Assembly (NCBI GenBank): GCA_016195405.1
Contig: JACPZP010000126.1
Span: 1 to 45,004, forward strand
Reading direction: 5' to 3'
DNA length: 45,004 nucleotides
Origin: Planctomycetota bacterium
GTDB taxonomy: Bacteria > Planctomycetota > Planctomycetia > Gemmatales > Gemmataceae
Part shown: in pieces, positions 17,816-27,108 of the stretch
Numbering within the stretch: position 1 is the first letter of the stretch
How the letters are laid out: every line of letters begins with the position of its first letter
The notes under the pieces: model-generated
The model's database searches: none
Seen by the model: the letters and a program-made list of their open reading frames with translations, nothing else
Told to the model about the DNA's origin: nothing
Made by a program: the position numbers and the translations under genes

Positions 17816-18043
17816 TCACCCTTTTTCATTCACTTGGCCCTCTTCAAGGCTGGAGAACATTTTTTCGAGCTGCACGAATGTCTCATCACTGGCGCGGTCC
17901 CATGCGGCTAGTTCGACTGCCAACTCTGGTGGTATCGGTGTCTTCGAATCCCGAAGCAGAAACTCGACCTCCGCGCCTTCCGGCAGCGGTTTCTTAGGGA
18001 CGACAACACCCTATTGAACAACGCCCGGCACTATCGTAATCAT
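17816..18043 (-). pseudogene. Antitoxin-like small gene with an internal amber stop
   Basis: GGAGATGAAGC precedes an ATG at 18043. The frame reads MITIVPGVVQ, TAG, then continues GVVVPKKPLPEGAEVEFLL...ELAAWDRASDETFVQLEKM to a TGA at 17816. The reconstructed 75-residue protein resembles small DUF104/AbrB-like antitoxins whose start is typically a ..GVVxNGVVVPxxPLPEGxxVE strand. A single base change in codon 11 (TAG at 18013-18011) interrupts it, and no alternative start lies downstream before the conserved part. Either a recent nonsense mutation or a sequencing error. Confidence 0.65.
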
Positions 18044-18100
18044 GCTTCATCTCCTCGGAAACATTTTACCATTCTTCCAAAGGGGAGGCAGCGACACGCA

Positions 18101-18718
18101 ATGGCCAAAAAGAAATCCCTCTTCGGCGTGCATCCCGGCGTGGAGATGGTGGTCAAATGGATTGACGATTTGCCGGCGAAGACGGGGCATTCGCTTGATG
18201 AGTGGCTTAAGATCATCAACCGAGACGGTCCCGCCGGCGAAGCCGAGCGCCGCGATTGGCTCAAGAAGGAGCACGGCTTCGGCACCAACGGCGCCAGATG
18301 GGTGGCGGAGCGATCCGTGGGCAAAGGCGGCGAAGAGGACACGCCGCAAGACTATTTGCAGCACGCGGAAGTTTACGTCAAAGAAATGTTCGCGGGCAAG
18401 AAGGTCGGGCTCAAGCCGATCTTCGACGCCCTTCTGGAATTGGGCCTGAAGCAAGGTAAGGACGTCAAGGCGTGCCCCTGCAAGACCATCGTGCCGCTAT
18501 ACCGCAATCACGTCTTTGCCCAGATCAAGCCGACCACGGCGACGCGCATCGATTTCGGCTTTGCGCTCAGAGACACCAAGGCCAAGGGCAGGCTCATCGA
18601 CACCGGCGGATTCGCCAAGAAGGACCGCATCACGCATCGCATCCCGATCGCCAGGGTGGAAGAGATCGACGTGGAAGTCAAAAAGTGGCTGCAAGCCGCA
18701 TACGACATGGACGCGTGA
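18101..18718 (+). CDS. DUF4287/DUF5655-type protein
   Basis: 205 residues from MAKKKSLFGVHPGVEMV. The first part (about 1-75) resembles DUF4287: TGHSLDEWLKIIN..GP..EAERRDWLKKEHGFG. The second (about 95-205) resembles DUF5655, a restriction-like or transport-associated fold of unknown activity (CPCKTIVPLYRNHVFAQIKPTT, RIDFGFAL). GGGGAGG lies 12 nt upstream, somewhat far. The next gene begins with a related DUF4287-like segment, so the two probably form an operon with linked roles. Confidence 0.75.
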   Translation: MAKKKSLFGVHPGVEMVVKWIDDLPAKTGHSLDEWLKIINRDGPAGEAERRDWLKKEHGFGTNGARWVAERSVGKGGEEDTPQDYLQHAEVYVKEMFAGKKVGLKPIFDALLELGLKQGKDVKACPCKTIVPLYRNHVFAQIKPTTATRIDFGFALRDTKAKGRLIDTGGFAKKDRITHRIPIARVEEIDVEVKKWLQAAYDMDA

Positions 18719-18766
18719 ATTCGCACAGCTCCGGTTTCGAGGTAGCGCAACCCAAGGAAAACACCA

Positions 18767-19345
18767 ATGGCAACGAAAACCACAACAAGGAAGACCGCAA
18801 CTAAGAAAGCCGCGGGAATCGGCGATGACGCTGTACTGAAGGCGACAGGGAAAACTTGGGCCGAGTGGATGGCGATCCTCGACGAAGACGGCTGCCGGAA
18901 AATGAACCACAAGGAGATCGTCGCCCACCTGTCAGACAAGCATGGCGTCGGCTCGTGGTGGCGGCAGATGGTCACCGTCGGCTACGAGCAAGCGCGCGGG
19001 CTGCGGCAAAAACACGAAGTGGTCGGCGGCTTCCAGGTCAGCCGAAGCAAGACGATCGCGGTCCCGGTCGCCAAGGTTTTCGGCGCGTGGAAGGACAAGG
19101 CACGCCGCGGCAGATGGCTGGATGACGCGGACATCACCATTCGAACCGCGATCGACAATCGATCGTTGCGCATCACGTGGGTGGATGGCAAGACGACCTT
19201 GGAAGTGATGTTCTATCCTAAAGGGCCGGCGAAAACGCAAGTGTCGGTCCAGCACTCTCGCTTGAAAAACGAGAAGGAAGCGGAGCGGAAGAAAGCCTAT
19301 TGGGAGAAACAACTGGCACGCTTGCAAGAGCTGCTTGAGAGGTGA
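18767..19345 (+). CDS. DUF4287-like plus SRPBCC-domain protein
   Basis: 192 residues. A Lys/Thr-rich tail (ATKTTTRKTATKKAAG) precedes a DUF4287-like helical part (TGKTWAEWMAILDEDGCRKMNHKEIVAHL) and then, from about residue 85, an SRPBCC (START/AHA1-like) ligand-binding fold: SRSKTIAVPVAKVFGAWKD..RRGRWLDD and a C-terminal long helix. Similar proteins are annotated as SRPBCC or DUF4287 proteins of unknown function. It follows the previous gene by 48 nt on the same strand. Confidence 0.75.
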   Translation: MATKTTTRKTATKKAAGIGDDAVLKATGKTWAEWMAILDEDGCRKMNHKEIVAHLSDKHGVGSWWRQMVTVGYEQARGLRQKHEVVGGFQVSRSKTIAVPVAKVFGAWKDKARRGRWLDDADITIRTAIDNRSLRITWVDGKTTLEVMFYPKGPAKTQVSVQHSRLKNEKEAERKKAYWEKQLARLQELLER

Positions 19346-19370
19346 TCCGAGAGGTGATTCGGGCGCAACT

Positions 19371-20861
19371 TCATTTCTTGCCGAAAAAGCTGAGGATTTT
19401 CTGCCAGCGCGTTTGCCTTTCCTCTTGCAGCGCTGCCATGCGCTCGCACAGCCAGGCATGAATGTCTGCGGGGGGCGAGTCCGGCGGCGGCGCCGTGGCC
19501 GCGGGTTTGTCGGGCTTGTGCTCCTCTTGGCGCTCCGGCTTGTGCTCTTCTTGACGATCTATCTCCTGGCGATCCTTCTCTTGGCGATCCTTCTCCTGAC
19601 GATCCTTCTCCCGACGCATTTCATCTTGCTTCTGAGCTCGTGAGCTTACCTGGACCTTTAGATCGGCGGGACGAGCGTCGTGGTGGTTCAGGTCCTCGTG
19701 GTTGGTTGCGGCGGGCATCGGCGTGCTCGGCGTGGGGATGGGCTTAACGGTAAACCGCTGCGGCTCTTCGAGCTTCACGGGAGCAGGCTCCGGCGAGGGC
19801 GATCCACCCGGAGCGTGCTTCAAGATTTCCTTCTGCAACTCCTGAATCTCGCGCGACACCTCCTGAATGCGGCTCATCTCCTCGCGGACAAATTCGACAT
19901 GTTCTTTCTGCAGAGCGGCGAACATCTGAAACATCATCATCATCGTCTGCTGGAATTGGTCGAACATCTGGTTCTGCATCTGAGCGAATTGTTGAATGGC
20001 CGGGGCCAGGGCCGCGTCCATGGGGACGCCTGTCGGAACCAGGGCGCCGGCGTCGGTCGCGCCCGTATCCTGGTCTTTTCCGGCTTTGCTCTTGGTTTCG
20101 AACCGGTCGCTGCCGCCGCGCGTGTCGTGCTCGACTTCCACGACGTCGACGGGCTGATCCTTGGCGGGCAGCGCCTTGCGGCAGAAACGCAAGGTGAAGC
20201 TGCCGACGCGGAACGCATCGCCGTTGACCAGGCGGCCAAAGCGGACGCGCTTGTCGTTCAAGTAAACGCCTCCGGCACTGCGAAGATCGACCACCCAAAC
20301 GCCGCGCGGCGTGCTGACCAAGCTGCAGTGAATGCGCGAGATGCCGGCGCCGTGCAGACGGACCTTGCACTCCAGCGCGCCGCCAATCAGCACCAGCGGC
20401 CGATTCAAGGGCCAGAGTATGGGGCTGTTCGAGCCGCTGCGAATTTCCAGGGCCGCCGACGGGTAGATGGGAATTTCCGGAGTGGCCGGGTTGAACGGAT
20501 TGCTCGCCTTCAAGATTTCCAGCTCTCCGTCACTGGCGGGATTGACGAGGCGAATCTTGTGCTTGCCCACGCGGACGAGCTGATCGTGATAAACCCAGCC
20601 GAAGCTGCGCGATTGCCCGTCCCAGTGCGTTCCCGTGCGGCTTTCCAAGTCGATGCAAAAAACCGTGCCGCCGATGACCTGCAGATAAGCATGCCGCCGG
20701 CTCACTTGTTCTCCAAGCAGCGTCAGGTCCGCACGCTGGTCGCGCCCGACGACGGCAAACGGTTGATCGAGAATCTTGCGCTGCGGCTCCTCGGCGGCAC
20801 GCTTCTCCACCTGAAGGAAAAGCGGCCCATTGGCCCCACACGCTTTCAGAAAGGATTCCAT
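19371..20861 (-). CDS. Tandem FHA-domain protein with charged C-terminal repeats
   Basis: 496 residues. FHA domain 1 spans about 30-115 (VGRDQRADLTL..VSRRHAYLQVI...SRTGTHW). FHA domain 2 spans about 150-235 (RLHGAGISRIHCSLV..VDLRSAGGVYLNDKRV). Domain 1 has the R..SRRH and SRTG phosphothreonine-binding residues. A Met/Gln-rich coiled coil follows (QMQNQMFDQFQQTMMMMFQ), then a low-complexity stretch of repeated KDRQE and EHKPE/D units. FHA domains read phosphothreonine, so the two kinases in this window are plausible partners. ATG 20861 (MESFLKACGANGPLF) is preferred to GTG 20876. Confidence 0.9.
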   Translation of the reverse strand: MESFLKACGANGPLFLQVEKRAAEEPQRKILDQPFAVVGRDQRADLTLLGEQVSRRHAYLQVIGGTVFCIDLESRTGTHWDGQSRSFGWVYHDQLVRVGKHKIRLVNPASDGELEILKASNPFNPATPEIPIYPSAALEIRSGSNSPILWPLNRPLVLIGGALECKVRLHGAGISRIHCSLVSTPRGVWVVDLRSAGGVYLNDKRVRFGRLVNGDAFRVGSFTLRFCRKALPAKDQPVDVVEVEHDTRGGSDRFETKSKAGKDQDTGATDAGALVPTGVPMDAALAPAIQQFAQMQNQMFDQFQQTMMMMFQMFAALQKEHVEFVREEMSRIQEVSREIQELQKEILKHAPGGSPSPEPAPVKLEEPQRFTVKPIPTPSTPMPAATNHEDLNHHDARPADLKVQVSSRAQKQDEMRREKDRQEKDRQEKDRQEIDRQEEHKPERQEEHKPDKPAATAPPPDSPPADIHAWLCERMAALQEERQTRWQKILSFFGKK

Positions 20862-21174
20862 GGAAAAATGTTTCACGGCGGATTTGCGTCCTGCAAGGGG
20901 TCCGGGATTCCACTATTTTACCCGGAATTCTCTTCAAACCAAGCGATTGTTCGGCACAAGCTGAAAGCGCTGGCGGAAGGCACAGGGCGATTCACGTGTA
21001 GCCTTCTTACGCAGGATCAGGTATTCTCTTGGGTTTGGCGGATAGGCGTCGATTGAGGACCCAAACTACCTGTTTTTCCCTCGCTTCCTCGAATACCGTC
21101 AAGATCACTGGGGTCGAGTGGCCGATAAAGGCTTGGCTAGACACAGCCTTACTTCAAGCGAAAGCAGTTTCCCC

Positions 21175-21696
21175 ATGCCAGCAACATTAACATTCTCCGT
21201 CCAAAATCCTCCGGCCGCCCAGACGGCAGCACTGTCTCTGTTGGTCGATTTGGAGGCCCGCTGGGAGAATCTGCGGGGCTGCCAGCCGATAACGCCTGGA
21301 ATGACGTCCAGCCTAAAGGAACTGCATCAGAAGCAGAAAGCGTATGAAGCCTTTTTCACAAGGCTGGTGGCGTACAACAAGGGGTACAAGCCCGCGCACG
21401 TCCCCGAATTGTTGCTGAACAATGCTCCTCGATTGGCGTTGTGGTGTAGGAAAATGCGGGATCTGCACATCCGCGTCCAATGCGACGCGGAAGCGCATTA
21501 CCCGGCGCATCTGCTAGAGAAAGCGTATCGTTGGGCGGACCGGCTGGCCGACCGGATGAAGAAGGATCGCATGATTCGTCCCAACCCGACGGACAATATT
21601 GCCGCAGCGATTCGAGAGCTGGAAGAATTGGCCCAATGGTGCGACAACCTCTGCACGAACAAGCCCGGTTCTGCCGGAAGCGCTTTAGCGGGATAG
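21175..21696 (+). CDS. Hypothetical helical protein
   Basis: 173 residues from MPATLTFSVQNPPAAQTAAL. I do not recognise a domain. It is predicted all-helical with conserved-looking aromatic and charged positions (LVDLEARWENLRG, KQKAYEAFFTRLVAYNKGY, LEKAYRWADRLADRMKKD). There is no ribosome-binding site and an upstream in-frame ATG exists at 21118. The divergent gap 20862-21174 towards the FHA gene has no other gene. Codon use looks coding. Confidence 0.65.
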   Translation: MPATLTFSVQNPPAAQTAALSLLVDLEARWENLRGCQPITPGMTSSLKELHQKQKAYEAFFTRLVAYNKGYKPAHVPELLLNNAPRLALWCRKMRDLHIRVQCDAEAHYPAHLLEKAYRWADRLADRMKKDRMIRPNPTDNIAAAIRELEELAQWCDNLCTNKPGSAGSALAG

Positions 21697-21740
21697 CTCG
21701 AGTATTAGCCCGACGCCGTGCAGCAGAAAACCTAGGTCCT

Positions 21741-22997
21741 TCACTTTGCCGCGGTCGGCTCGATTTTTCTTAGCGCATTGTGAGCCGATTCGCTCACGAG
21801 ACGGTTCTTGTCTTTTGTCTTATCCATGAGCACCGGCACAGCCGCCTTCGCGGGCGGCCCAATGCGCCAGAGAGCTTCAATGACCGTTTGGAAGAATCGG
21901 CGCCGCGATTCACCGTCCTCGAGATCCACGGGCCGCTTGTCTTCAAGCAGTTTGACTAAAACGGGCACCACGACGTCGGCATTCTTGTTGATGTTCCACA
22001 GGCTTTTCGCCGCGGCCAAACGAACATCCGGGTCCTTATGGCTCAATGCCGTCGTAAGTGCGGGGATAGCCGCCGCCGCGAGTTCGCCAAGCGAACCAAG
22101 GATTTGTGCCGCTTTCACACGGGTCGCAGGCTTTTCCTTACCGAGCGCTTGAATCAAGGCCGTTATCGCAAGAGGTCCGCTCCTTCGTAGCGCCGTTTCG
22201 GCCAGGGAAGAATTCGCCAATTGCAACGAACAGAGATGAACAGCCTCTTCGTTGGAAAGCTTCAGGTGGTCCAAGGCTGCTTGGGCCACTTGCCGAACCA
22301 CCTCATTCTTGTCGCCCAAAGCCGCCGTGAGCAATGCCGGGACAACATCCAAGTCTTCCTTGTTGCACGACGCCAATCCTTCGGCGGCTGATTTTCGGAT
22401 GGCTTCGTCCTGGCTGGCGACGAGGTTCTTCGTCAAGAATCCCAGCAGACCCTTGGCGTCGATTTGCAGCTTGCAAAGGGCAATCGCCAATTGCACTTGG
22501 CTGTTCTGAGACTGATTGGAGGAAAGCCAAAGACCCAGAAGCGTGGAGCGTACCCTCTGATCGGCACAGCCAATGCCGCCCAAGGCACGGACGGCGTGCA
22601 TCGCAAGAGCCGTATGATTGTCGGAAAGAACGATCAGTCGGTCGACCGCGCCGCGGGCTTCCTCGCCGACATTTCCGAGCGCCGTCGCGGCTGCTTCCCG
22701 AACGGAATCCGGCATACCTTCTTGCAGCAGCTCGATCAGTTGGGGAACGACGGATTTGGCACGCCGCCCCATGTTGCCCAGAAGTGTCGCAATTTCCCTG
22801 TATACAAGCGGCGATTTCGTGCCGTTGCGCAATTGCTGCTGGAGCGCCCCAACGACGGAGTGAAAAACAGCAAGGGGGGCGGTGGCCCACTCTTGCGGCT
22901 CAAGATGCCTTAAGAAATGAATGGCCTCGCGCTGGGCGACATGATCGCCCTCATTTAAGGCCAAAATGTGCTTCTGTATTTCCTTTGCGTCGAGCAT
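21741..22997 (-). CDS. HEAT-repeat protein
   Basis: 418 residues made almost entirely of HEAT/PBS-lyase-type helical repeats: units such as VREAAATALGNVGEEARGAVDRL, TRVKAAQILGSLGELAAAAIPAL and VRLAAAKSLWNI recur about every 37-40 residues from about 60 to the C-terminus. Such solenoids are protein-binding scaffolds; no enzyme motif is seen. AGG is 8 nt before the ATG. The gene is preceded at 23141-23252 by a leader element that recurs at 35580-35699. Confidence 0.88.
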   Translation of the reverse strand: MLDAKEIQKHILALNEGDHVAQREAIHFLRHLEPQEWATAPLAVFHSVVGALQQQLRNGTKSPLVYREIATLLGNMGRRAKSVVPQLIELLQEGMPDSVREAAATALGNVGEEARGAVDRLIVLSDNHTALAMHAVRALGGIGCADQRVRSTLLGLWLSSNQSQNSQVQLAIALCKLQIDAKGLLGFLTKNLVASQDEAIRKSAAEGLASCNKEDLDVVPALLTAALGDKNEVVRQVAQAALDHLKLSNEEAVHLCSLQLANSSLAETALRRSGPLAITALIQALGKEKPATRVKAAQILGSLGELAAAAIPALTTALSHKDPDVRLAAAKSLWNINKNADVVVPVLVKLLEDKRPVDLEDGESRRRFFQTVIEALWRIGPPAKAAVPVLMDKTKDKNRLVSESAHNALRKIEPTAAK

Positions 22998-23140
22998 ATT
23001 CTCTACCTAATGGGCAGCCCGTTTCCACCGGCTCCGATCCACGAAAGGATGCTGGTGTGCTAACCGGAAGCTGCCTCGCGACGGAGAAGGTGAGTCATGC
23101 GCCCTGCGGGGAAGAGCGGATGGACGAGGCGAGCGCGAAC

Positions 23141-23239
23141 GGCATCTCGGTGGATGCGAGGATTCCTCCGCACACATGATGTCCGCCGGATCCGAAGAAC
23201 TTTTCTGGGGAAAGGGAAGGCACCAGGGATGAAGAGCAA
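23141..23239 (-). promoter_or_regulatory. Conserved 5' leader element, copy 1
   Basis: About 100 nt nearly identical to 35580-35686. It includes a TTGCTCTTCATCCCTGGTGC start, a TTCTTCGGATCCGGCGGACA middle and a hairpin TGCGGAGGA/TCCTCGCA. Read on the minus strand it starts 7 nt after a -10 box (TATAAT, 23252-23247) and ends about 144 nt before the HEAT gene. The hairpin stem is kept in both copies while its loop differs. The 287-nt gap 22998-23284 holds nothing else recognisable. Confidence 0.6.
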
Positions 23240-23246
23240 CCTAAGT

Positions 23247-23252
23247 ATTATA
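23247..23252 (-). promoter_or_regulatory. -10 box upstream of leader copy 1
   Basis: TATAAT on the minus strand, 7 nt before the conserved leader. Copy 2 has TAGAAT at the same distance. No convincing -35 hexamer lies 17 nt upstream, so an activator or another sigma factor may be needed. Confidence 0.5.
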
Positions 23253-23284
23253 GGCGGTCACGAGCGCCGCGGCGAGCCCACTCT

Positions 23285-24262
23285 TTATTCCCGCCACTCT
23301 CCGTCGGGCTTCCCGTCCTTTTCCAGCCAGTCTAACAGCGAGCGCAGACTTCCTGTAGCCAGGGCGATGCAACTATCCGCACCGCCGTAATAAAGATTGA
23401 CCGTGTCGCCGTCGGGTGCGAGCGTATAGCCACAGGGAAAAACGACGTTGTCGACATCCCCGTAGCGTTCGTAGGGCGCCTCGGGGCTGAAGATCCAGGA
23501 ATCGCCGCGCCGCAGGCAGCGCTCCGGTGTGTGGAGATCAAAGAGGGCGAGGCCAAGCCTGTAAAGAGAACCAGCCGCGGTCGTGCGTACGCCGTGATAG
23601 AGCAAGAGCCAGCCCCGCGGGGTTTCGATGGGGGGAGGGGAAAGGCCGATTTTGTTGGCGTCCCACCAAGCGCCCCGACGGGCTTCCAGGATGACCCGGT
23701 GGCTGCCCCAGTGGCGCAGATCCGGCGAGTAGGACAGCCATATGTTGGCGCCGCGCGTGCCGCTCACGGGACGGTGGATCAAGGCCCAATAATCTCCAAT
23801 CCGCCGCGGCAAAAGAGCCGCATCCTTGTTTTCGGGGGACATGATATCGCCATAGCGTTCAAAGTGCCGAAAATCCTCGGTCACCGCCAGCGATACACCA
23901 GGACCGCTACGTGAGAACGAGGTGTAGACGACGACATACTTGGCCAGCTCGGGCACATACGTGATGCGCGGATCTTCGATCCCCCAGAGTTCTTCCGGAT
24001 GAATCTCGGGATCGGGCATCAGAGTCGGGGCAGGATCGATGTCCCAGCCATCCACGCCGTTTTTCGAGCGTGCCGCACACAGGTGCGAGTGCCCGCGCCG
24101 ATCCTCGACCCGGCACAACAAGAGGGTCGTGCCGTCAGACAGCAGCGTGGCCCCAGCATTGAAGACACTGTTAATGCCATACGGCCAATCGGCCGCGGTT
24201 AGGATCGGATTCTTGAGATGGCGGTGAAAAAGTTGCACATTGTGGTTGTGTGGGACGTGCAT
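23285..24262 (-). CDS. GH130-type beta-mannoside phosphorylase-like protein
   Basis: 325 residues from MHVPHNHNVQLFHRH. Five-bladed propeller motifs are visible: NPILTAADWPYGINSVFNAGATL, LLLCRVEDRRGHSHL, GIEDPRITYVPELAKYVVVYTS, KDAALLPRRIGDYWALIHRP, and WWDANKIGLSPPPIETPRGWLLLYHG. GIEDPR supplies the catalytic Asp region and the Arg of the phosphate site typical of GH130. The family splits beta-mannosides using phosphate. A longer start at 24487 would add a 75-residue Pro/Ala-rich, unconserved extension. It lies just downstream of the GT4 gene, suggesting one saccharide pathway. Confidence 0.8.
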   Translation of the reverse strand: MHVPHNHNVQLFHRHLKNPILTAADWPYGINSVFNAGATLLSDGTTLLLCRVEDRRGHSHLCAARSKNGVDGWDIDPAPTLMPDPEIHPEELWGIEDPRITYVPELAKYVVVYTSFSRSGPGVSLAVTEDFRHFERYGDIMSPENKDAALLPRRIGDYWALIHRPVSGTRGANIWLSYSPDLRHWGSHRVILEARRGAWWDANKIGLSPPPIETPRGWLLLYHGVRTTAAGSLYRLGLALFDLHTPERCLRRGDSWIFSPEAPYERYGDVDNVVFPCGYTLAPDGDTVNLYYGGADSCIALATGSLRSLLDWLEKDGKPDGEWRE

Positions 24263-24623
24263 GATGGTTCCATTAGGATCTGGTCTCGAAACCGGCGCGT
24301 TGCTGGGGGATGCCGACAAAGCGGCTGGCGCCTCCGCGGCGACAGGCGAGGGCCTGTAGAGTTTGGGACCCGGCGGGCTGCCCTCCAGGGTCGTCCCGGA
24401 TGGAACACCGCCCCCCGATTTTTCCGCGTTTCTTGGGGCAGACTCTGGGAGCGCTGCATTGCAGGATAAAGATTTCTGGTGGGTCATTCCATTGATCCTA
24501 GACCAGGGGGCGCGAACGGCATCAGTTCCTTGAATGCAACGGCATTGCTTAAGGACGATCATGCCCGCTCGCCGAACTTCCTTGCTGCCACGAGCGGAGC
24601 TTATCGCCCAAGCGCTGCCTGGT

Positions 24624-27038
24624 CTAGGCCAATGCCAGTCGGGCACCGCGGGTTTCGACGCGATCCAGACTCTCGACGGATGGAGTAAGGGTCTCGGCCA
24701 CACGGATTTCCAGGAGCGCCAGCAAGAACGCGAGGGTGGATTCGGCGCCTTCGTTTTGATTGAGGCGGTCGGAATGCAAGCCGTCACGGCAGCCTCCGGT
24801 CGCAGGATCATAGAGGGAGAGGTGGAGGTCGTTGCGGCCCAAAAACCAGTCAAATGCCAGATGGGCTCGCCGGCCCCATTTCGACTCGCCCGTACTCGCC
24901 TGGGCTGCCAGGCAAGCCGATACCATGGCGTGCGCTTCGACCGGCTGCTGGTCGAACCGGGCACGCGTGCCGCCCCGTTGATAGAAGCCGTTGGAGCCGA
25001 TGGGAACGAAATGATGGCGGGCGGCCACTCCCTCGCGTTGCTCTCGCCCCCCAGGAGAAAGAGTGGGGTGAGGGGTCATTTGAAGATGGGCCAGCCACTC
25101 CAAGGCCGTGAGCGACGTTTCCACAATATCGTCACGCCCCATGGCCTGACCGCAGACGAGTAAAGCGTGGGGTACGGTCGCATTGCAATAGGTAAGGCTA
25201 TCCTCGAACCAAGGCCAATCCTTTGAACTATGGATTTGGAAGCAATCCATGAGGCGCAGGGCGAGAACTTCCCGGAGATTGGAAGCGACCCGGTCCCCGG
25301 AAAATCGTTTCAGATACTCATGAATGGCGAGAAGAGTGAAGGACCAGGCACGCGGACTGGTGAGAGTCGAGATCGCCGGCAGGGCGGCTTCGACAAGCAG
25401 GCCAGCAACGCCGCGCAGTCCTGGGTCCTGGGACCGGCCTATCACCGTGCCCAGACCCAACAGAGAGCGACCCTGGCAATCATCGGAACCCTTATCTTCG
25501 AGCCAACGCCGATCGTAGGATAGGAAGTTGCGGAAGCGGCCTGTCTGCGGATTGAACGCATGGCGAAGGAAAGCCAGACAGCGCGACGCCATGTCGATCG
25601 CTTCCCCGGACGCATCCTCGCCCTGCTCCTCCAGAGCCGCCGCCACGATCAAGGCGCGAGCATTGTCGTCGGCGGCGTAGCCCTCGCTGTAGTTAGGGAC
25701 TGTGAAACAAGCATGTTGGATGAGGCCGGTGTCGTCGATCAGTCGCCGGAGATGGTTCAGGTTGAGCAAGGGCAATTCCGGCGGCCGCTTTTCCAACGTC
25801 TGATTCAGCAAAGTCAATTCCGGCAGGCGATTCTCTTGCGTTCGTTCCGCGAACAATGGGCGCGGAGAATGCGTGCGGTCCTCGTGGGCTCGGGCAAAGC
25901 TGGCCATGTATCGGCACGCGACTTTTGGCCAGATCATTTCCCGCCCCAACATGTAGGCCCGCTTACGGATCGCGTGGCGCTCGGGTTCGTTGTCCAACAT
26001 TTCGATGACGCGTCCGGCGATGGCCGCGGCGTCGGCAAACGGCACGAGCAGGCCGCGCCCGTCCGCCAACAACTCTTCGGCATACCAGTAGGGAGTCGAG
26101 ATAACAGCCTTGCCGGCGCCGACCGTGTACGCCAGCGTCCCCGAGGTAATCTGGGCCTGGTTGAGATAAGGGGTGACGTAAATGTCGGCCGCTCCAATGA
26201 ACTCGATCAATTCTTCCAAGCTGACAAAGCGGTCGTAGAACAGGAGGTTGCTTTCGACTCCAAGGGTGCGGGCCAAGCGCTCGAGCTGAAGCCGATAAAA
26301 CTCTCCCTCGCGTCGCTTGAGATGGGGATGGGTGACTCCGAGAACGATGTACACCACCTGGGGATAACGCGCCAGAATCGCCGGCAGGGCCTCGATGGCA
26401 TATTCGATTCCCTTGTTGGGCGCCAACAGCCCGAACGTCAGCAGCACCAGCTTGCCTTCGACCCCAAACCGGTCTTTGTGGAAATTGGGATCCACGAAGG
26501 ACACGTCGGGAATGCCGTGGGGGATCAGATCGACCTTATCCTGCGGCACGTCGTAGATATCGTGCAGGAATTCCGCGCCGCGCTGGCTCATCACAACCAG
26601 CCGATCCGACCGCTTTGCCAGCTTTTCGAGCACCCGCCGTTGGTTCGGATCGGGCTCGCGCAGGACCGTGTGCAGCGTGGTCACCACCGGCATGCGCAGC
26701 TCGCGCAACAATGTCAGAATGTGACTGCCCGCGGGACCGCCGAAGATGCCGTATTCATGTTGCAGACACACGAGATCGACATTGTTGCCGTTCAAGAAAT
26801 CCGCGGCGCGACGATAGGAAGCCATGTCGCTTTCCGCGAGTTCAAAACGCACGCGCGCCGGATAATCGTAGCCATCCTCGGTATCGTTGACCGGCAGGGC
26901 GAAGCAAGTGGTCTCGGGATACTGGGCGGCAACTGCTTCGCACAGGTCGGTTGTAAACGTGGCGATGCCGCATTGGCGCGGCAGATAATTGCCGATGAAG
27001 GCGATCCGTTTGAAAGGCGCTTGCCGCGCGGTGTCCAT
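24624..27038 (-). CDS. Glycosyltransferase (GT4) with a C-terminal helical glycosidase-like domain
   Basis: 804 residues. The GT4 part (about 1-400) shows the start IAFIGNYLPRQCGIATFT, the acceptor-side HEYGIFGG, and the nucleotide-sugar half with LLTFGLLAPNKGIEYAIEAL and the EADIY-like FIGAADIYVTPY. The C-terminal part (about 420-790) is an alpha-barrel resembling six-hairpin glycosidases (GYAADDNARALIVAAAL, RFRNFLSYDRRW, QPVEAHAMVSACLAA). At about residue 653 an in-frame stretch TPHPTLSPGGREQREGV looks inserted. GAGGAG 8 nt before the ATG fixes the start. Probably acts in making a mannose-containing saccharide with the downstream phosphorylase. Confidence 0.87.
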   Translation of the reverse strand: MDTARQAPFKRIAFIGNYLPRQCGIATFTTDLCEAVAAQYPETTCFALPVNDTEDGYDYPARVRFELAESDMASYRRAADFLNGNNVDLVCLQHEYGIFGGPAGSHILTLLRELRMPVVTTLHTVLREPDPNQRRVLEKLAKRSDRLVVMSQRGAEFLHDIYDVPQDKVDLIPHGIPDVSFVDPNFHKDRFGVEGKLVLLTFGLLAPNKGIEYAIEALPAILARYPQVVYIVLGVTHPHLKRREGEFYRLQLERLARTLGVESNLLFYDRFVSLEELIEFIGAADIYVTPYLNQAQITSGTLAYTVGAGKAVISTPYWYAEELLADGRGLLVPFADAAAIAGRVIEMLDNEPERHAIRKRAYMLGREMIWPKVACRYMASFARAHEDRTHSPRPLFAERTQENRLPELTLLNQTLEKRPPELPLLNLNHLRRLIDDTGLIQHACFTVPNYSEGYAADDNARALIVAAALEEQGEDASGEAIDMASRCLAFLRHAFNPQTGRFRNFLSYDRRWLEDKGSDDCQGRSLLGLGTVIGRSQDPGLRGVAGLLVEAALPAISTLTSPRAWSFTLLAIHEYLKRFSGDRVASNLREVLALRLMDCFQIHSSKDWPWFEDSLTYCNATVPHALLVCGQAMGRDDIVETSLTALEWLAHLQMTPHPTLSPGGREQREGVAARHHFVPIGSNGFYQRGGTRARFDQQPVEAHAMVSACLAAQASTGESKWGRRAHLAFDWFLGRNDLHLSLYDPATGGCRDGLHSDRLNQNEGAESTLAFLLALLEIRVAETLTPSVESLDRVETRGARLALA
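25029..25078. repeat. Palindromic intergenic-type repeat inserted inside the GT4 gene
   Basis: The minus strand reads CCCCTCACCCCACTCTTTCT then CCTGGGGGGCGAGAGCAACG, a degenerate palindrome of a kind widespread in bacterial intergenic DNA. Here it is translated as HPTLSPGGREQREGV. Removing about 50 nt would leave a smooth junction between LEWLAHLQM and HHFVPIGSNGF. Confidence 0.65.
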
Positions 27039-27108
27039 GGCTTGTTCTCCTCAATCAGTTTGCTTGCCTTGTGGGCGGTGTGCGAATGATCTTGCAGTCA
27101 TGTTCCAG

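Noticed and set aside
24263..24964. Long N-terminal extension of the GH130-like protein
   Set aside because: Overlaps the GT4 gene out of frame and then becomes low-complexity Pro/Ala; homology begins after 24262.
25560..27089. 509-codon plus-strand frame opposite the GT4 gene
   Set aside because: Antisense shadow; the minus frame has clear GT4 motifs.
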